Positions 1 through 8,107 of a stretch of 64,000 nucleotides of DNA are shown piece by piece. Made by a program: the position numbers and the translations under genes. Origin of the DNA: Pseudonocardia sp. MH-G8 (GTDB lineage Bacteria > Actinomycetota > Actinomycetes > Mycobacteriales > Pseudonocardiaceae); the NCBI RefSeq assembly GCF_002262885.1, contig NZ_NKYF01000009.1, positions 1 to 64,000 of the forward strand, in the 5' to 3' direction. The stretch's first letter is position 1. Each line of letters starts with the position of its first letter. The notes beneath the pieces are model-generated. The model had not been told where the DNA came from. It did not search any database and saw only the letters and a list, made by a program, of their open reading frames with translations.

Positions 1-139
1 GATGGCCAGCACCAGGCAGATCCCATGGCCATCATCGGGCAGATCTCGTGACCGTCACCGGGCAGGTCTCACGGCCGCCGCTGGGCAGTTCCTACTGGCC
101 CTTGACAGTGCGTTGCTGGATGGGGGCAGTGGTGCAGGT

Positions 140-262
140 GGTGATCGCTGCGAGAAGTACCTGGCGTCGCCGCGGCAGCACCCGGGTGCGGCTCGGGCCG
201 ATCACTCGGCCGTGATCTTTCCGACAAGTGCGCCACTGTCGTCGTACCCGCGCCCAGGTGCT
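140..262. repeat. Copy of 72-bp repeat block, same orientation as at 59.4 kb
   Basis: This stretch begins GTGATCGCTGCGAGAAGTACC and aligns without gaps to 59432-59555, which begins almost identically and is followed by a 72-bp unit starting GCTCGG. By eye the 72-bp unit here (from 191) is about 70 percent identical to the unit at 59484. It lies in the same orientation as its partner, although the neighbouring 365-945 block is inverted relative to its own partner. Confidence 0.6.
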
Positions 263-364
263 GGTCAGGTCGATCTTCGTGGACCGCGCCCGGCCGGTAG
301 CGGTGATCACGGGTGGATGGTCGACTGGCCGCGATGTGGCCGTGATCGAGGTAGCGCTCGCGGT

Positions 365-945
365 GCGGGCTTGACCGATTCGGCAACTGGCTCCTTGTGC
401 AGCGCCTGTCCCGATCCCACCGTTGATGAGAGGTGGGCACGCCGCCGACCGACCGATGATCACGGGTAAGGGGTGGATCAGGACGACCGCAAGGTGCGCA
501 CGCGCCCAGCGGTGACGGGCTCGTCCGGAACGGGCCTGGGCCCGCGCCGGGGACGGCCGCCCACCCAGCCCCGATACTCGCCCCGATACTCGGCAGTTGT
601 GCCAACCCGGCCACCTCGCCGACGGGCGGGGATCGGGGAACCCGGCCGACTGCGCGGAAGGCCAGGGCGGGGTGTGGGGCATGGTCGCGAGCCGGGGACG
701 GCCCGCCCACAGGAGATTTCATGACCATATAGACGTGAGGGGGGTTGGATCTTTCCTCAAGCCCCACCAGGTCTATCTGATCATGAGACGGGTGCGTTCA
801 GCGGAACGCGACGGCCATGATCAGCAGAAGTGGTGTGAGGGCGACAGATTTGACGCCCTCACACCACTCCTGGCGATCATGACGGCGAGCCGGCGCGCGA
901 GACGTACGTGAGTGCGGTCGCGAGGGCCATGGCGTGCGACTCGCA
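365..945. repeat. Left copy of ~560-bp dispersed inverted repeat
   Basis: The reverse complement of this stretch aligns over nearly its whole length to 58866-59425. Shared landmarks, read on the plus strand here, are CGACCGACCGATGATCACGG near 445, the run GGACGGCCGCCCACCC near 550, the hairpin at 817-881 and a GTACGTGAGTGCGGTCGCGAG segment near 903. A 12-bp duplication (CCCCGATACTCG, about 572-595) is present here and single in the other copy. There is no transposase and no obvious terminal duplication, so I call it a non-coding repeat rather than an insertion sequence. Confidence 0.75.
817..881. repeat. Dispersed hairpin element, copy 1
   Basis: The inner stem is perfect over 14 bp: GTGGTGTGAGGGCG (830-843) pairs with CGCCCTCACACCAC (854-867) around a 10-nt loop. 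It is extended by imperfect outer arms that begin ATGATC and end GATCAT. The same architecture and much of the same sequence occur at 23968-24044 and 58929-58996. There is no U-tract, so if it terminates transcription it is not a classical intrinsic terminator. Confidence 0.75.
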
Positions 946-1085
946 CGGCGCCGCGCGTGGATCGAGCCGGATGACGTATCTGATCAACGCGCTGCCGGCC
1001 TCGCAGGGCGTCGAGCCGCCGGATGGTGCCGTGGATCGCGACCTCCGGAAGGTGCCGGTGCCGCTACCGTCCTCCTGTGGGCGCG

Positions 1086-1664
1086 GTGCGGGCTGTGATG
1101 ATGCTGGCCCTGCTCCTGCTCGTCACCGCATGCACGATCACCGGCGACGAGCCCTCGCCCGCCGACCCGGCGGCCCCGGCACCCACCTCGGCGCTCGCGC
1201 CCCGGCCCCGGGACGTGCGGATCGACGGGGTCGACCCCTGCTCGTTGCTGACCGAGGCGCAGCGGGCGGAGCTGGGGTTGGATGCGCGGCCGCGGCTCGA
1301 TGTCGGACCGTTGCCGCCCTATCCTGGCCGCGAGATCCCCTTATGCCTGTTCGGAGGCTTCACGCCCCGGGCGGTGTCGGTGGCAGTCAGCGTCGTCTCC
1401 ACTGCCGGAGTGGAGATCTTCACCTCCGGCGAGCTCGTCGCCGAGCTGCAGTCGGTTCGAGTGGCTGGCTTCCCGGCTGCAGAGGCGAGGCCGACCCGGA
1501 ACGGGGACTTCTGCACGGTGATCGTTGATGTCGCGCCTGGACAGACATTGGATATCAACTTCCGGAGCAGCGACCCGCAGCCAGCCGCTTCGCAGCAGCA
1601 ACTCTGTGCTGCGGCGGGCCGAGCAGCTGAGGCCGCCATGTCGACGCTCCTCCAGCTTCACTGA
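1086..1664 (+). CDS. DUF3558-type lipoprotein
   Basis: A 192-residue predicted lipoprotein. It opens with an Arg, a hydrophobic stretch (MMLALLLLV) and the lipobox LVTAC, so the mature protein should be lipid-anchored on the outer membrane face through the Cys. A Pro/Ala-rich linker follows, then a domain starting VDPCSLLTEAQRAELGL, a signature I associate with the actinobacterial DUF3558 family. Two further Cys may pair. I start at GTG 1086 because it supplies the n-region Arg; ATG 1098 is the alternative. It lies just upstream of a PE/PPE-like pair, an arrangement common in Pseudonocardiaceae. Function unknown. Confidence 0.8.
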   Translation: MRAVMMLALLLLVTACTITGDEPSPADPAAPAPTSALAPRPRDVRIDGVDPCSLLTEAQRAELGLDARPRLDVGPLPPYPGREIPLCLFGGFTPRAVSVAVSVVSTAGVEIFTSGELVAELQSVRVAGFPAAEARPTRNGDFCTVIVDVAPGQTLDINFRSSDPQPAASQQQLCAAAGRAAEAAMSTLLQLH

Positions 1665-1768
1665 GGCGGAGTAACTCCGTTAGCGAACGCACACGAAATC
1701 GTGCGATCGCCCGTGAACGTGCACACGACCTCGTAGCGTCGCTGGTGTCGCGAATCGAGGGGGCGCAG

Positions 1769-2104
1769 ATGCCTGGTTCTCATCCGCCTGTCCAGTTGCG
1801 GCTCGAGCCGCACGCCCTCCCCGTGATGCGAACGGCGTTCGAGGAGGCGATCAGTGAGGTTCAAGCCCACGTCACCCGTCTCGGAAGGATCGGTTTCATC
1901 CCCGACGCCTGGCTCGGCGACCCCGTGAGCGCCACGGTGCAGGAGCACTACAACGCAGCTGTCATGGAGGCCGCCGACGGCCCCTACGCCGCCCTGGTGG
2001 CGTACGAAGCCGAGCTGGTGCGCATCCGCGACAGCCTCCAACTGATGGAGGACCACTACCGCCGCACCGAAGGTGACAACGCGGCCCGGTGGGGTCGGAT
2101 GTGA
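1769..2104 (+). CDS. Small helical PE/WXG100-like protein
   Basis: A 111-residue protein predicted to be mostly helical, with a central FIPDAWLGDP segment between two amphipathic stretches. This resembles the helix-turn-helix shape of small ESX (type VII) partners, although no classical WxG motif is present. I chose ATG 1769 because GAGGGGG lies 5 nt upstream; GTG 1745 is possible. It overlaps the next gene (ATGTGA), so the two are probably translationally coupled and may form a heterodimer. No ESX core genes are in the window, so secretion is only an inference. No enzyme function is expected. Confidence 0.6.
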   Translation: MPGSHPPVQLRLEPHALPVMRTAFEEAISEVQAHVTRLGRIGFIPDAWLGDPVSATVQEHYNAAVMEAADGPYAALVAYEAELVRIRDSLQLMEDHYRRTEGDNAARWGRM

Positions 2105-3534
2105 GCGACGTGCGGTGGGAGGGATTCGCTCACCAGGAGATCTACGACGCCGTGCACCGCGGTCCTGGCCGGGGGGTCTCGGAGGCGGCCGAGATCGCGT
2201 GGGCGGAGACCGAGTCGTTGATCACGCGGACGGATCAGCGGATCGCGGCGGCCATGGCGGGGTCGTCGGCCGGGTGGGAGGGCGCTGCCGCCGATGCCAC
2301 CCGGGGGGCGATGACTCCCCTGGGTCGTTGGGCCCTCGACGCGGCCAACGACGCGAAGATCACGGCCCAGGCGGTGACGGCGCAGGGGGAGCAGGCGAGG
2401 GAGCTGCGGGTCACGATGCCGGAGCCGGTGACGGCGCAGCGTGACGCCGAGATGGCCAAGGCGCAGACCGACCCCCTGTACCTCTTCCACGGGCTCGACG
2501 ACCTGCACGCGGTCGAGCAGGACGCCGCCAACCGGTCGGCGCGGGCGGTCGAGCTGATGAACACCTACACCCAGAACTCCTACGAGAACCGTCGCAACAT
2601 GGACTACTGGACCTTTCCGCCGCAGGTCACGGTGGTCACCGGGGTGGCGGCCGCGGCCGGTGCCACCGCGGGACCGGGTCTCCCGGGTGCCGCCGGTGAG
2701 GCCACCGGGCCCAGCGGACTCGTTCCTGCGCAGCAGGCTCCCGGTGCGCTCGATCCGGGTGCCGGTCCCGCTCCCGTGCCGGGCCCACCGCCCGCACCCG
2801 CGCCGCTTGCCGGAGCTGGTGGGAGCGTTCCCGTGGTGGCCCCGGGTGGCAGCCCGGCCGGTGGCCCCGCGGCGGGGCAGGGGGCGCCGGCCGGGGGTGT
2901 GGTGCCACCGGTGCCGGTGGGAGCGGCGCCGGGCACCGCTCCGACCCGCGGCGGGCCCCCGCCGGGCTCGCGTCCATCCGCACCACCACGGCCGGGTGGG
3001 GCAACACGGGGAAGCGAGCCCGGGCGTCCGGGTGCGAACCCCGCGCCGGGACACCCACGCCCGGGACAGCCACGCCCGGTGGTGCCTGCCCCTCCACCCC
3101 GTGCCACGCCGTCGCCGGGCTGGCGGGACCTCGTGCCCGGAGGTGCTCGGCCGGGGGAGCACGCCGGCCGGCCGGCCCTCTCCGGTGCTTCCTCCGAGCG
3201 CGCGCTGCTGCCGGGCGGCGGCCGTCCCGTGGCCGAGACCGGCCCGCCGCCCGGCGGTGCCAGGAGCGCGCCCGAGCCGCCCGCGCGCGGCGGGGCGGCG
3301 CCGTCCACGGCTGCCGCCGAGCAGGCGCCGCGTGGCCCCTCACCCCGCTCGTCGCCCACGGGCCACCCGGGCGGCCTCTACCCCCCGATGGCGCCGGGAA
3401 TGGCCGGCGGGCAGGAACGCGAGCGCCGAAGGCCCGACTACCTGCTCGACGACTCCGATGCCTTCGCCGACGACCGCTGGTTCCCACCCGCGGTGATCAC
3501 GCCCGCCGACGACGAGCCGCCGCTCCGGTCCTGA
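2101..3534 (+). CDS. PPE-like protein with long Pro/Gly/Ala-rich region
   Basis: A 477-residue protein. Residues 1-170 are helical with a PPE-like core (SAGWEGAAADATRGAMTPL). Residues about 180-440 are low-complexity Pro/Gly/Ala. The last 35 residues are acidic and contain YLLDDSDAF followed by DDRWFPPAVI, a tail that looks conserved rather than random. GTG 2101 overlaps the preceding stop codon by three bases. By analogy with PE/PPE pairs it may be an ESX-secreted or cell-envelope protein. The proline-rich part matches its surroundings in composition, so there is no sign of recent transfer. Confidence 0.65.
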   Translation: MSDVRWEGFAHQEIYDAVHRGPGRGVSEAAEIAWAETESLITRTDQRIAAAMAGSSAGWEGAAADATRGAMTPLGRWALDAANDAKITAQAVTAQGEQARELRVTMPEPVTAQRDAEMAKAQTDPLYLFHGLDDLHAVEQDAANRSARAVELMNTYTQNSYENRRNMDYWTFPPQVTVVTGVAAAAGATAGPGLPGAAGEATGPSGLVPAQQAPGALDPGAGPAPVPGPPPAPAPLAGAGGSVPVVAPGGSPAGGPAAGQGAPAGGVVPPVPVGAAPGTAPTRGGPPPGSRPSAPPRPGGATRGSEPGRPGANPAPGHPRPGQPRPVVPAPPPRATPSPGWRDLVPGGARPGEHAGRPALSGASSERALLPGGGRPVAETGPPPGGARSAPEPPARGGAAPSTAAAEQAPRGPSPRSSPTGHPGGLYPPMAPGMAGGQERERRRPDYLLDDSDAFADDRWFPPAVITPADDEPPLRS

Positions 3535-3603
3535 GCCCGCAGCGCTGCGACGGGTCCCAGCGCAAGGGCACCGGCGGCACCACCCCTGTGAGGACGAAAG
3601 CGC

Positions 3604-3616
3604 TAGCGTCGGCACC
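3604..3616 (+). promoter_or_regulatory. Leaderless promoter -10 for dienelactone hydrolase gene
   Basis: TAGCGT at 3604-3609 lies 7 nt before GTG 3617. This matches the TANNNT spacing of leaderless actinobacterial transcripts, and there is no Shine-Dalgarno sequence. The same arrangement precedes several other genes here. Confidence 0.45.
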
Positions 3617-4318
3617 GTGCAGACCGAGATCAGCTTCCCCGCGGACGACGGGACGTCGTTGCCCGGCGTGCTGACCGTGCCGGATGCCGTGGAGATGCCG
3701 GGGCCCGCGCTGGTGATGATCTACGAGGCGTACGGGATGACCGACGAGATGCGCCGTGTCGCCCGCGACCTCGCCGCAGAGGGGTACACGGTGCTGATCC
3801 CCGACCTCTTCGCGCGCGGCCGGATCACCGCCCTGTGCGTCGCGCGCGCCGTGCGCACCGTGCGGCGGGGCGCCGGCCGCGAACTGGACGACATCGAGGC
3901 GGGCCGTCGCTGGCTGGCGCGGCGGTCCGAGGTCGCCGCCGACCGGATCGGCACGATCGGGTTCTGCATGGGCGGCGGCTTCGCGCTCCTGCTCGCGGGC
4001 ACCGGCCGGTACAAGGTGAGCGCCCCGTTCTACAACCTCCCGATCGAGGTCGAGCGCGCCTGCCCGGTGGTGGCGAGCTACGGCGGGCGGGACGCGTCCA
4101 CGCGCGGCTTCCCCGAGCGGCTCGTGGCCCGCTTGGACGAGCTCGGCGTGCCGCACGACGTCGCCACCTACCCCGAGGCGGGGCATTCGTTCGTCACCCG
4201 TCCGCCGGGGCTCATGGGCGCGATCGCGGCGCGCTCGCCGATCCACGCGGAGTACCACGCCCCGAGCGCCGCGGACGCACACCGCCGGATCGTGGCCTTC
4301 TTCCGCGCGCACCTCTGA
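3617..4318 (+). CDS. Dienelactone hydrolase family protein
   Basis: A 233-residue cytoplasmic alpha/beta hydrolase. The nucleophile elbow is GFCMGG with Cys117, as in dienelactone hydrolases, with Asp159 (YGGRDAS) and His190 (EAGHSF) completing the Cys-Asp-His triad. Length and fold order fit carboxymethylenebutenolidase-like enzymes. No aromatic ring-cleavage genes are adjacent, so the substrate is unknown and detoxification or general esterase activity is equally plausible. The start is GTG 3617, immediately downstream of a leaderless-type -10. Transcription runs in the same direction as metY, 34 bp downstream. Confidence 0.85.
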   Translation: MQTEISFPADDGTSLPGVLTVPDAVEMPGPALVMIYEAYGMTDEMRRVARDLAAEGYTVLIPDLFARGRITALCVARAVRTVRRGAGRELDDIEAGRRWLARRSEVAADRIGTIGFCMGGGFALLLAGTGRYKVSAPFYNLPIEVERACPVVASYGGRDASTRGFPERLVARLDELGVPHDVATYPEAGHSFVTRPPGLMGAIAARSPIHAEYHAPSAADAHRRIVAFFRAHL

Positions 4319-4352
4319 GGAGCTCGCGCAGGCGAGGGGGCAGGATGGGGGC

Positions 4353-5657
4353 ATGAGCGAGCAGGACCGGAGCTGGGGTTTCCGCACCCGTGCCGTGCAC
4401 GCGGGCCACGTGCCCGACGCGGCCACCGGCGCCCGAGCGGTGCCGATCTACCAGTCCACGAGCTTCGTGTTCGAGGACACCACCGACGCGGCGAGCCTGT
4501 TCGCCCTGCAGAAGTACGGGCTGATCTACAGCCGGATCGCGAACCCCACGGTGGCCATCCTCGAGGAGCGGCTGGCGAGCCTCGAGGGTGGGCTGGGCGC
4601 CGTCGCGACCGCCACCGGGCAGGCCGCGGAGTTCCTCACCTTCGCCTCCCTGGCCGGTGCGGGCGACCACATCGTCGCGGCGGCGGGGCTGTACGGCGGC
4701 ACGATCACCCAGCTCGACGTGACGTTGCGCCGTTTCGGCGTGGAGACGACGTTCGTGTCGGGCGGCGAGGCCGAGTCGTTCGCGGCGGCGATCACGCCCC
4801 GCACGAAGCTGCTGTTCACCGAGGTGGTGTCCAACCCGGGCGGGGAGGTCGCCGACATCGCCGCGCTCGCCGAGGTCGCCCACGACGCGGGCGTGCCGCT
4901 CGTCGTCGACGCCACGCTCGCCACGCCCTACCTGTGCCGCCCGCTCGAGCACGGCGCCGACATCGTGATCCACTCGGCCACCAAGTTCATCGGCGGGCAC
5001 GGCACCACGCTCGGCGGGGTCGTGATCGAGTCGGGCCGCTTCCCGTGGGGCAACGGCAACTTCCCGCAGATGACCGAGCCCGTCGCGTCCTACGGCGGCC
5101 TGACGTGGTGGGGCAACTTCCAGGAGTTCGGCTTCCTCACCAAGCTGCGCGCGGAGCAGTTGCGCGACGTCGGGCCCTCGCTGTCGCCGCACAGCGCGTT
5201 CCTGCTGATACAGGGCGTGGAGACGCTGCCGCAGCGGATGGAGGCGCACGTGGCGAACGCGCGGGCGGTCGCGGAGTGGCTGGACGCCGACCCGCGCGTG
5301 TCGTACGTGCGGTGGGCGGGCCTGCCCGACCACCCGCACCACGACCGCGCCGCGCGCTACCTGCCGCTGGGGCCCGGCGCCGTCTTCGCGTTCGGGGTGC
5401 GGGGCGGGCGCGAGGCGGGGCAGCGGTTCATCGAGTCGGTGCGCCTGTGCAGCCACCTGGCCAACGTCGGCGACGCGCGCACGCTGGTGATCCACCCCGG
5501 TTCCACCACCCACCAGCAGCTCACCGACGAGCAGCTGCGTGACGCCAACCTGCCACCGGACCTGATCCGGATCAGCGTCGGCCTGGAGGACGTCGAGGAC
5601 ATCCTCTGGGACCTCGACCAGGCGCTGGCGGCCGCCGAGAAGGGAGCATCGGTATGA
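4353..5657 (+). CDS. metY: O-acetylhomoserine sulfhydrylase family enzyme
   Basis: A 434-residue PLP enzyme of the Cys/Met metabolism family. It most likely makes homocysteine from O-acetylhomoserine and sulfide in the cytoplasm. The PLP lysine lies in SATKFIGGHG, and YGGTITQLDVT, NPGGEVADI and PGSTTHQQL are family segments. The long form with the PWGNGNFPQMTEP insertion is typical of MetY rather than cystathionine synthases. ATG 4353 follows CAGGAT by 6 nt, which again suggests a leaderless start. No metX is next to it. It overlaps the CoA-binding protein gene by ATGA. Confidence 0.88.
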   Translation: MSEQDRSWGFRTRAVHAGHVPDAATGARAVPIYQSTSFVFEDTTDAASLFALQKYGLIYSRIANPTVAILEERLASLEGGLGAVATATGQAAEFLTFASLAGAGDHIVAAAGLYGGTITQLDVTLRRFGVETTFVSGGEAESFAAAITPRTKLLFTEVVSNPGGEVADIAALAEVAHDAGVPLVVDATLATPYLCRPLEHGADIVIHSATKFIGGHGTTLGGVVIESGRFPWGNGNFPQMTEPVASYGGLTWWGNFQEFGFLTKLRAEQLRDVGPSLSPHSAFLLIQGVETLPQRMEAHVANARAVAEWLDADPRVSYVRWAGLPDHPHHDRAARYLPLGPGAVFAFGVRGGREAGQRFIESVRLCSHLANVGDARTLVIHPGSTTHQQLTDEQLRDANLPPDLIRISVGLEDVEDILWDLDQALAAAEKGASV

Positions 5658-6133
5658 CCTGGGAGAACCCGTCCGCCACGCGGCGCCAGCAGATCCTGCA
5701 CGAGACCCGGACCGTCGCGGTGGTCGGCGCGTCGCCGAACCCGGCGCGGGCGAGCAACTTCGTGGCCACCTACCTGCTCGCCAGCACCGACTACGACGTC
5801 CACTTCGTCAATCCGAACGCCACCGAGATCCTCGGCCGGCCGGTGTACAAGAGCCTGGCCGACCTGCCGGTGGTGCCCGACCTCGTCGACGTGTTCCGCC
5901 GCCGCGAGGACCTTCCGGCCGTGCTCGACGACGTGCTGGCGCTCGAGGGGGTGCACGTCTTCTGGACGCAGTTCGGCCTGCTCGACGAGGAGGTGGCGCG
6001 CCGCGCGGAGGCCGCGGGGCTGGAGGTCGTGATGGACCGCTGCCTCAAGGTGGAGCACGCGCGGTTCCACGGCGGGCTGCACATCGCCGGGTTCGACACC
6101 GGTGTGATCAGCTCGCGGCGCCGCGCCCGCTGA
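5654..6133 (+). CDS. CoA-binding domain protein (YccU-like)
   Basis: A 159-residue Rossmann-type CoA-binding domain protein. It has the phosphate-binding segment VAVVGASPNPARASN near residue 22, followed by HFVNPNATEILGRPVY, and later WTQFGLLDEEVARRAEAAGL with the Asp/Cys pair VVMDRCLKVEH. This order matches the YccU family of small proteins whose substrate is undefined. ATG 5654 overlaps the metY stop codon by four bases, so the two are co-translated. The 3' end overlaps the convergent hydrolase gene by 26 bp. Confidence 0.82.
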   Translation: MTWENPSATRRQQILHETRTVAVVGASPNPARASNFVATYLLASTDYDVHFVNPNATEILGRPVYKSLADLPVVPDLVDVFRRREDLPAVLDDVLALEGVHVFWTQFGLLDEEVARRAEAAGLEVVMDRCLKVEHARFHGGLHIAGFDTGVISSRRRAR

Positions 6134-6971
6134 CCGACGTCTCGGCGAGGAAGCCGCGGATCGTGGACGTGAGCGCCGCGGGCTGGTCCTCGGGCACGAG
6201 CGTGTAGCTGTCGCTGATCGTCACGAGCCGGCCCTGCGGGTAGAGCGCCGCGAGGCGGCCCCCGTGTGCGCCGGGCATGACGCGGTCCTCCGCGGCCCAC
6301 ACCACCAGCACCGGCCCGGTGAAGGCACGGTTGCGCTCGGCCCACTCCAGCAGTACCTCGCGGGACGGGATGCTCAGCCCGTACGCGGCGAGGTCGCGCC
6401 GCACCGCGGGCTGCTCACGGGCGGACCGGAACCACTCGTCCATGATCTCGTCGGGAACCGGGCGCTTGCTCATCCAGCCCCATCCGCCGGGGGCGCGCCG
6501 GACCGCGCGCAGGCGCAGCAGGTGCGCCAGCGCCGCGAGCCCACCCGGCACGCGAGCGGTGAGCGTGAGCAGGCGCCCGGGCAGTCCCGGCGGGTAGTTG
6601 TCGAAGGCCTCGCACGGGGTGAGCACCATGCGGGCGACCCGTTCGGCGCCACCGTGGGCGACCAGGACCTGGGCGCCACCCCAGTCGTTCTGCACGAGGG
6701 TGACCTCGCGCAGGTCGAGCCGCTCCAGGAACTCGCCGATCAGCCCGGCCATCGCGGGCAATGACAGGTCCGCGTCGGGGCGCATGGGACGGCGGTGCGA
6801 TCCGAGCGGCAGGTGGGGCAGGACGCAGCGGTACTCGTCGCTCAGCCCGGCGACGACGTGCCGCCACACCGACGGCGCCACGGTGACGCCGTGCAGGAAG
6901 ACGAGGACGGGCCCGTCCCCGCCGGTGTCGGTGTACTCGACGGTGCCGGCCGACAGCTCGATCTCCGCCAT
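6108..6971 (-). CDS. Alpha/beta hydrolase with Asp nucleophile and no obvious His
   Basis: A 287-residue alpha/beta hydrolase fold protein. The oxyanion segment FLHGVTVAPSVWRHV is near residue 26. The nucleophile elbow QNDWGG places Asp96 where haloalkane dehalogenases carry theirs, and Asp229 (WAAEDRV) is in an acid position. The usual catalytic His site reads SDSYTLVPEDQP, with Tyr256 instead. It is therefore either a divergent enzyme or a non-hydrolytic member. The gene is divergent from a TetR regulator across a 73-bp gap with a palindrome, so it is probably the regulator's target. The stop lies inside the convergent upstream gene. Confidence 0.75.
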   Translation of the reverse strand: MAEIELSAGTVEYTDTGGDGPVLVFLHGVTVAPSVWRHVVAGLSDEYRCVLPHLPLGSHRRPMRPDADLSLPAMAGLIGEFLERLDLREVTLVQNDWGGAQVLVAHGGAERVARMVLTPCEAFDNYPPGLPGRLLTLTARVPGGLAALAHLLRLRAVRRAPGGWGWMSKRPVPDEIMDEWFRSAREQPAVRRDLAAYGLSIPSREVLLEWAERNRAFTGPVLVVWAAEDRVMPGAHGGRLAALYPQGRLVTISDSYTLVPEDQPAALTSTIRGFLAETSVSGRGAAS

Positions 6972-6986
6972 GACGCCTCCTCTTGA

Positions 6987-6998
6987 TAGATCGCTCTA
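6987..6998. promoter_or_regulatory. Candidate TetR operator
   Basis: The imperfect 12-bp palindrome TAGATCGCTCTA sits in the 73-bp gap between the divergent hydrolase and TetR genes. It resembles short TAGA-type operators of the LmrA/YxaF group. Binding by the adjacent regulator is an inference from position. Confidence 0.4.
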
Positions 6999-7044
6999 CT
7001 GAGAGGGTAGGGTCGGGGCCGGTCGACCGGCAAGGAGGAAACGG

Positions 7045-7617
7045 GTGGCGGACACGAAGGCGCGGATACTGGACGCCACGGGCGAGCTGTTCCGGCGGCA
7101 GGGCTACACGGGCACCGGGCTGAAGCAGATCGTCGCGGAGGCGGGGGCCCCGTTCGGGTCGATCTACCACTTCTTCCCGGGCGGGAAGCAGCAGCTCGCC
7201 GCGGAGGTGATCCGCTCCTCCGGGCGGGCCTACCAGGACCTGGTGATGGCGCTGCTCGACGCGGCCCCGGGCGCGGTGGCCGCGGTCGAGACGTCGTACG
7301 CGGGGGCTGCGGAACTGCTCGAGGCCACCGGCTACGCGGACGCGTGCCCGATCGCGACGGTCGCGCTGGAGGTCGCCAGCACGGACGAGACGTTGCGCGC
7401 GGCCACCGCCGCGGTGTTCGAGGAGTGGACGGTGGCGGGCACCGAGCGGTTCGTCCGCTGGGGCTTCGACGCGGCGGCGGCCCGGCGGCTCGCGATCGTG
7501 CTCATCACCAGCCTGGAAGGTGCGTTCGTCATCTGCCGGGCGGCGCGCAGCACCGAGGCGCTCGATGCCGCCGCGAGCGCGGTCGTCGCCGCCGTCCGGG
7601 CCGCAGAACGGCCCTAG
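7045..7617 (+). CDS. TetR family regulator (LmrA/YxaF-like)
   Basis: A 190-residue TetR-type repressor. The N-terminal helix-turn-helix spans about residues 5-50 (ARILDATGELFRRQGY, then GSIYHFFPGGKQQLAAEVI). The KQQL ending and the C-terminal half with CPIATVALEVAS fit the LmrA/YxaF subgroup, which often responds to aromatic or drug-like ligands. GTG 7045 is preceded by a strong AAGGAGGAA. It is divergent from the alpha/beta hydrolase gene, which it probably controls together with itself. The ligand is unknown. Confidence 0.85.
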   Translation: MADTKARILDATGELFRRQGYTGTGLKQIVAEAGAPFGSIYHFFPGGKQQLAAEVIRSSGRAYQDLVMALLDAAPGAVAAVETSYAGAAELLEATGYADACPIATVALEVASTDETLRAATAAVFEEWTVAGTERFVRWGFDAAAARRLAIVLITSLEGAFVICRAARSTEALDAAASAVVAAVRAAERP

Positions 7618-7624
7618 CGCCGCC

Positions 7625-8065
7625 TCAGGCCGCCGGCATCGGCAGGACGACTCGCAGGAACCAGAACACCGGCGCCGCCACGACGACGAGCAGCCAGAAC
7701 GGCCAGCCGCGGCGCCGAGCGACCGCCCAGACGGCCGCTGCGGCCAGCAGTGTGGGCACGCCCAGCGCCCCGACGAAGCGCCCCAGCGACTCTGCGCTCC
7801 CCGGCGCTCCGGAGACGGCCAGGACCAGGGCCAGGTTCACCGAAGCCCAGGTGACGGCCGCGCCCAGTGCGGCCCGGAACCTGGTGCGCGGCCGTGGCTG
7901 CCCGACGGGCGGCGCGCCCGGCTCGGGTGCCGCCGGGTAGGGCGGCGCGCCGGGCATCGGGGCGTGCGGCGGTAGGTCGTCGGAGTAGGAGGTGTAGCCG
8001 GGAGCGCCCGCCCAGGAGGGCGGGCGCTCGTCGTCGGGCCGCGGGTCCGGAGGCGATGCGGTCAC
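7625..8065 (-). CDS. Small membrane protein with proline-rich N-terminus
   Basis: A 146-residue protein of unknown function. The first 60 residues are Pro/Gly/Ala-rich and polar, so probably cytoplasmic and disordered. They are followed by three likely membrane helices (about residues 66-85, 92-115 and 120-140) separated by a basic loop (ARRRGW). It faces the TetR gene with only 7 bp between them. No enzymatic motif is visible. Confidence 0.6.
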   Translation of the reverse strand: MTASPPDPRPDDERPPSWAGAPGYTSYSDDLPPHAPMPGAPPYPAAPEPGAPPVGQPRPRTRFRAALGAAVTWASVNLALVLAVSGAPGSAESLGRFVGALGVPTLLAAAAVWAVARRRGWPFWLLVVVAAPVFWFLRVVLPMPAA

Positions 8066-8107
8066 CGGTCGACCGTAACCCGCGGGTCGGGGACGGGGGC
8101 GGCGATG

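Larger units (their letters stand above)
1..1085. other. Gene-free, repeat-rich stretch
   Basis: I see no convincing gene here. Several frames stay open only because of high GC, and their translations are rich in Arg, Pro, Gly and His without a recognisable domain. Part of the stretch (365-945) recurs in inverted orientation at 58866-59425, and 140-262 recurs in direct orientation at 59432-59555. A strong hairpin lies at 817-881. One minus-strand frame stays open in both copies of the 365-945 repeat, so a rapidly evolving peptide cannot be fully excluded, but the differences between copies do not favour silent codon positions. Confidence 0.6.

Noticed and set aside
2..767. Overlapping open frames on both strands at the left end
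   Set aside because: Arg/Pro/Gly-rich translations without domain or good ribosome binding site; the DNA is a repeat that also occurs at 59 kb and the copies do not differ mainly at silent positions.
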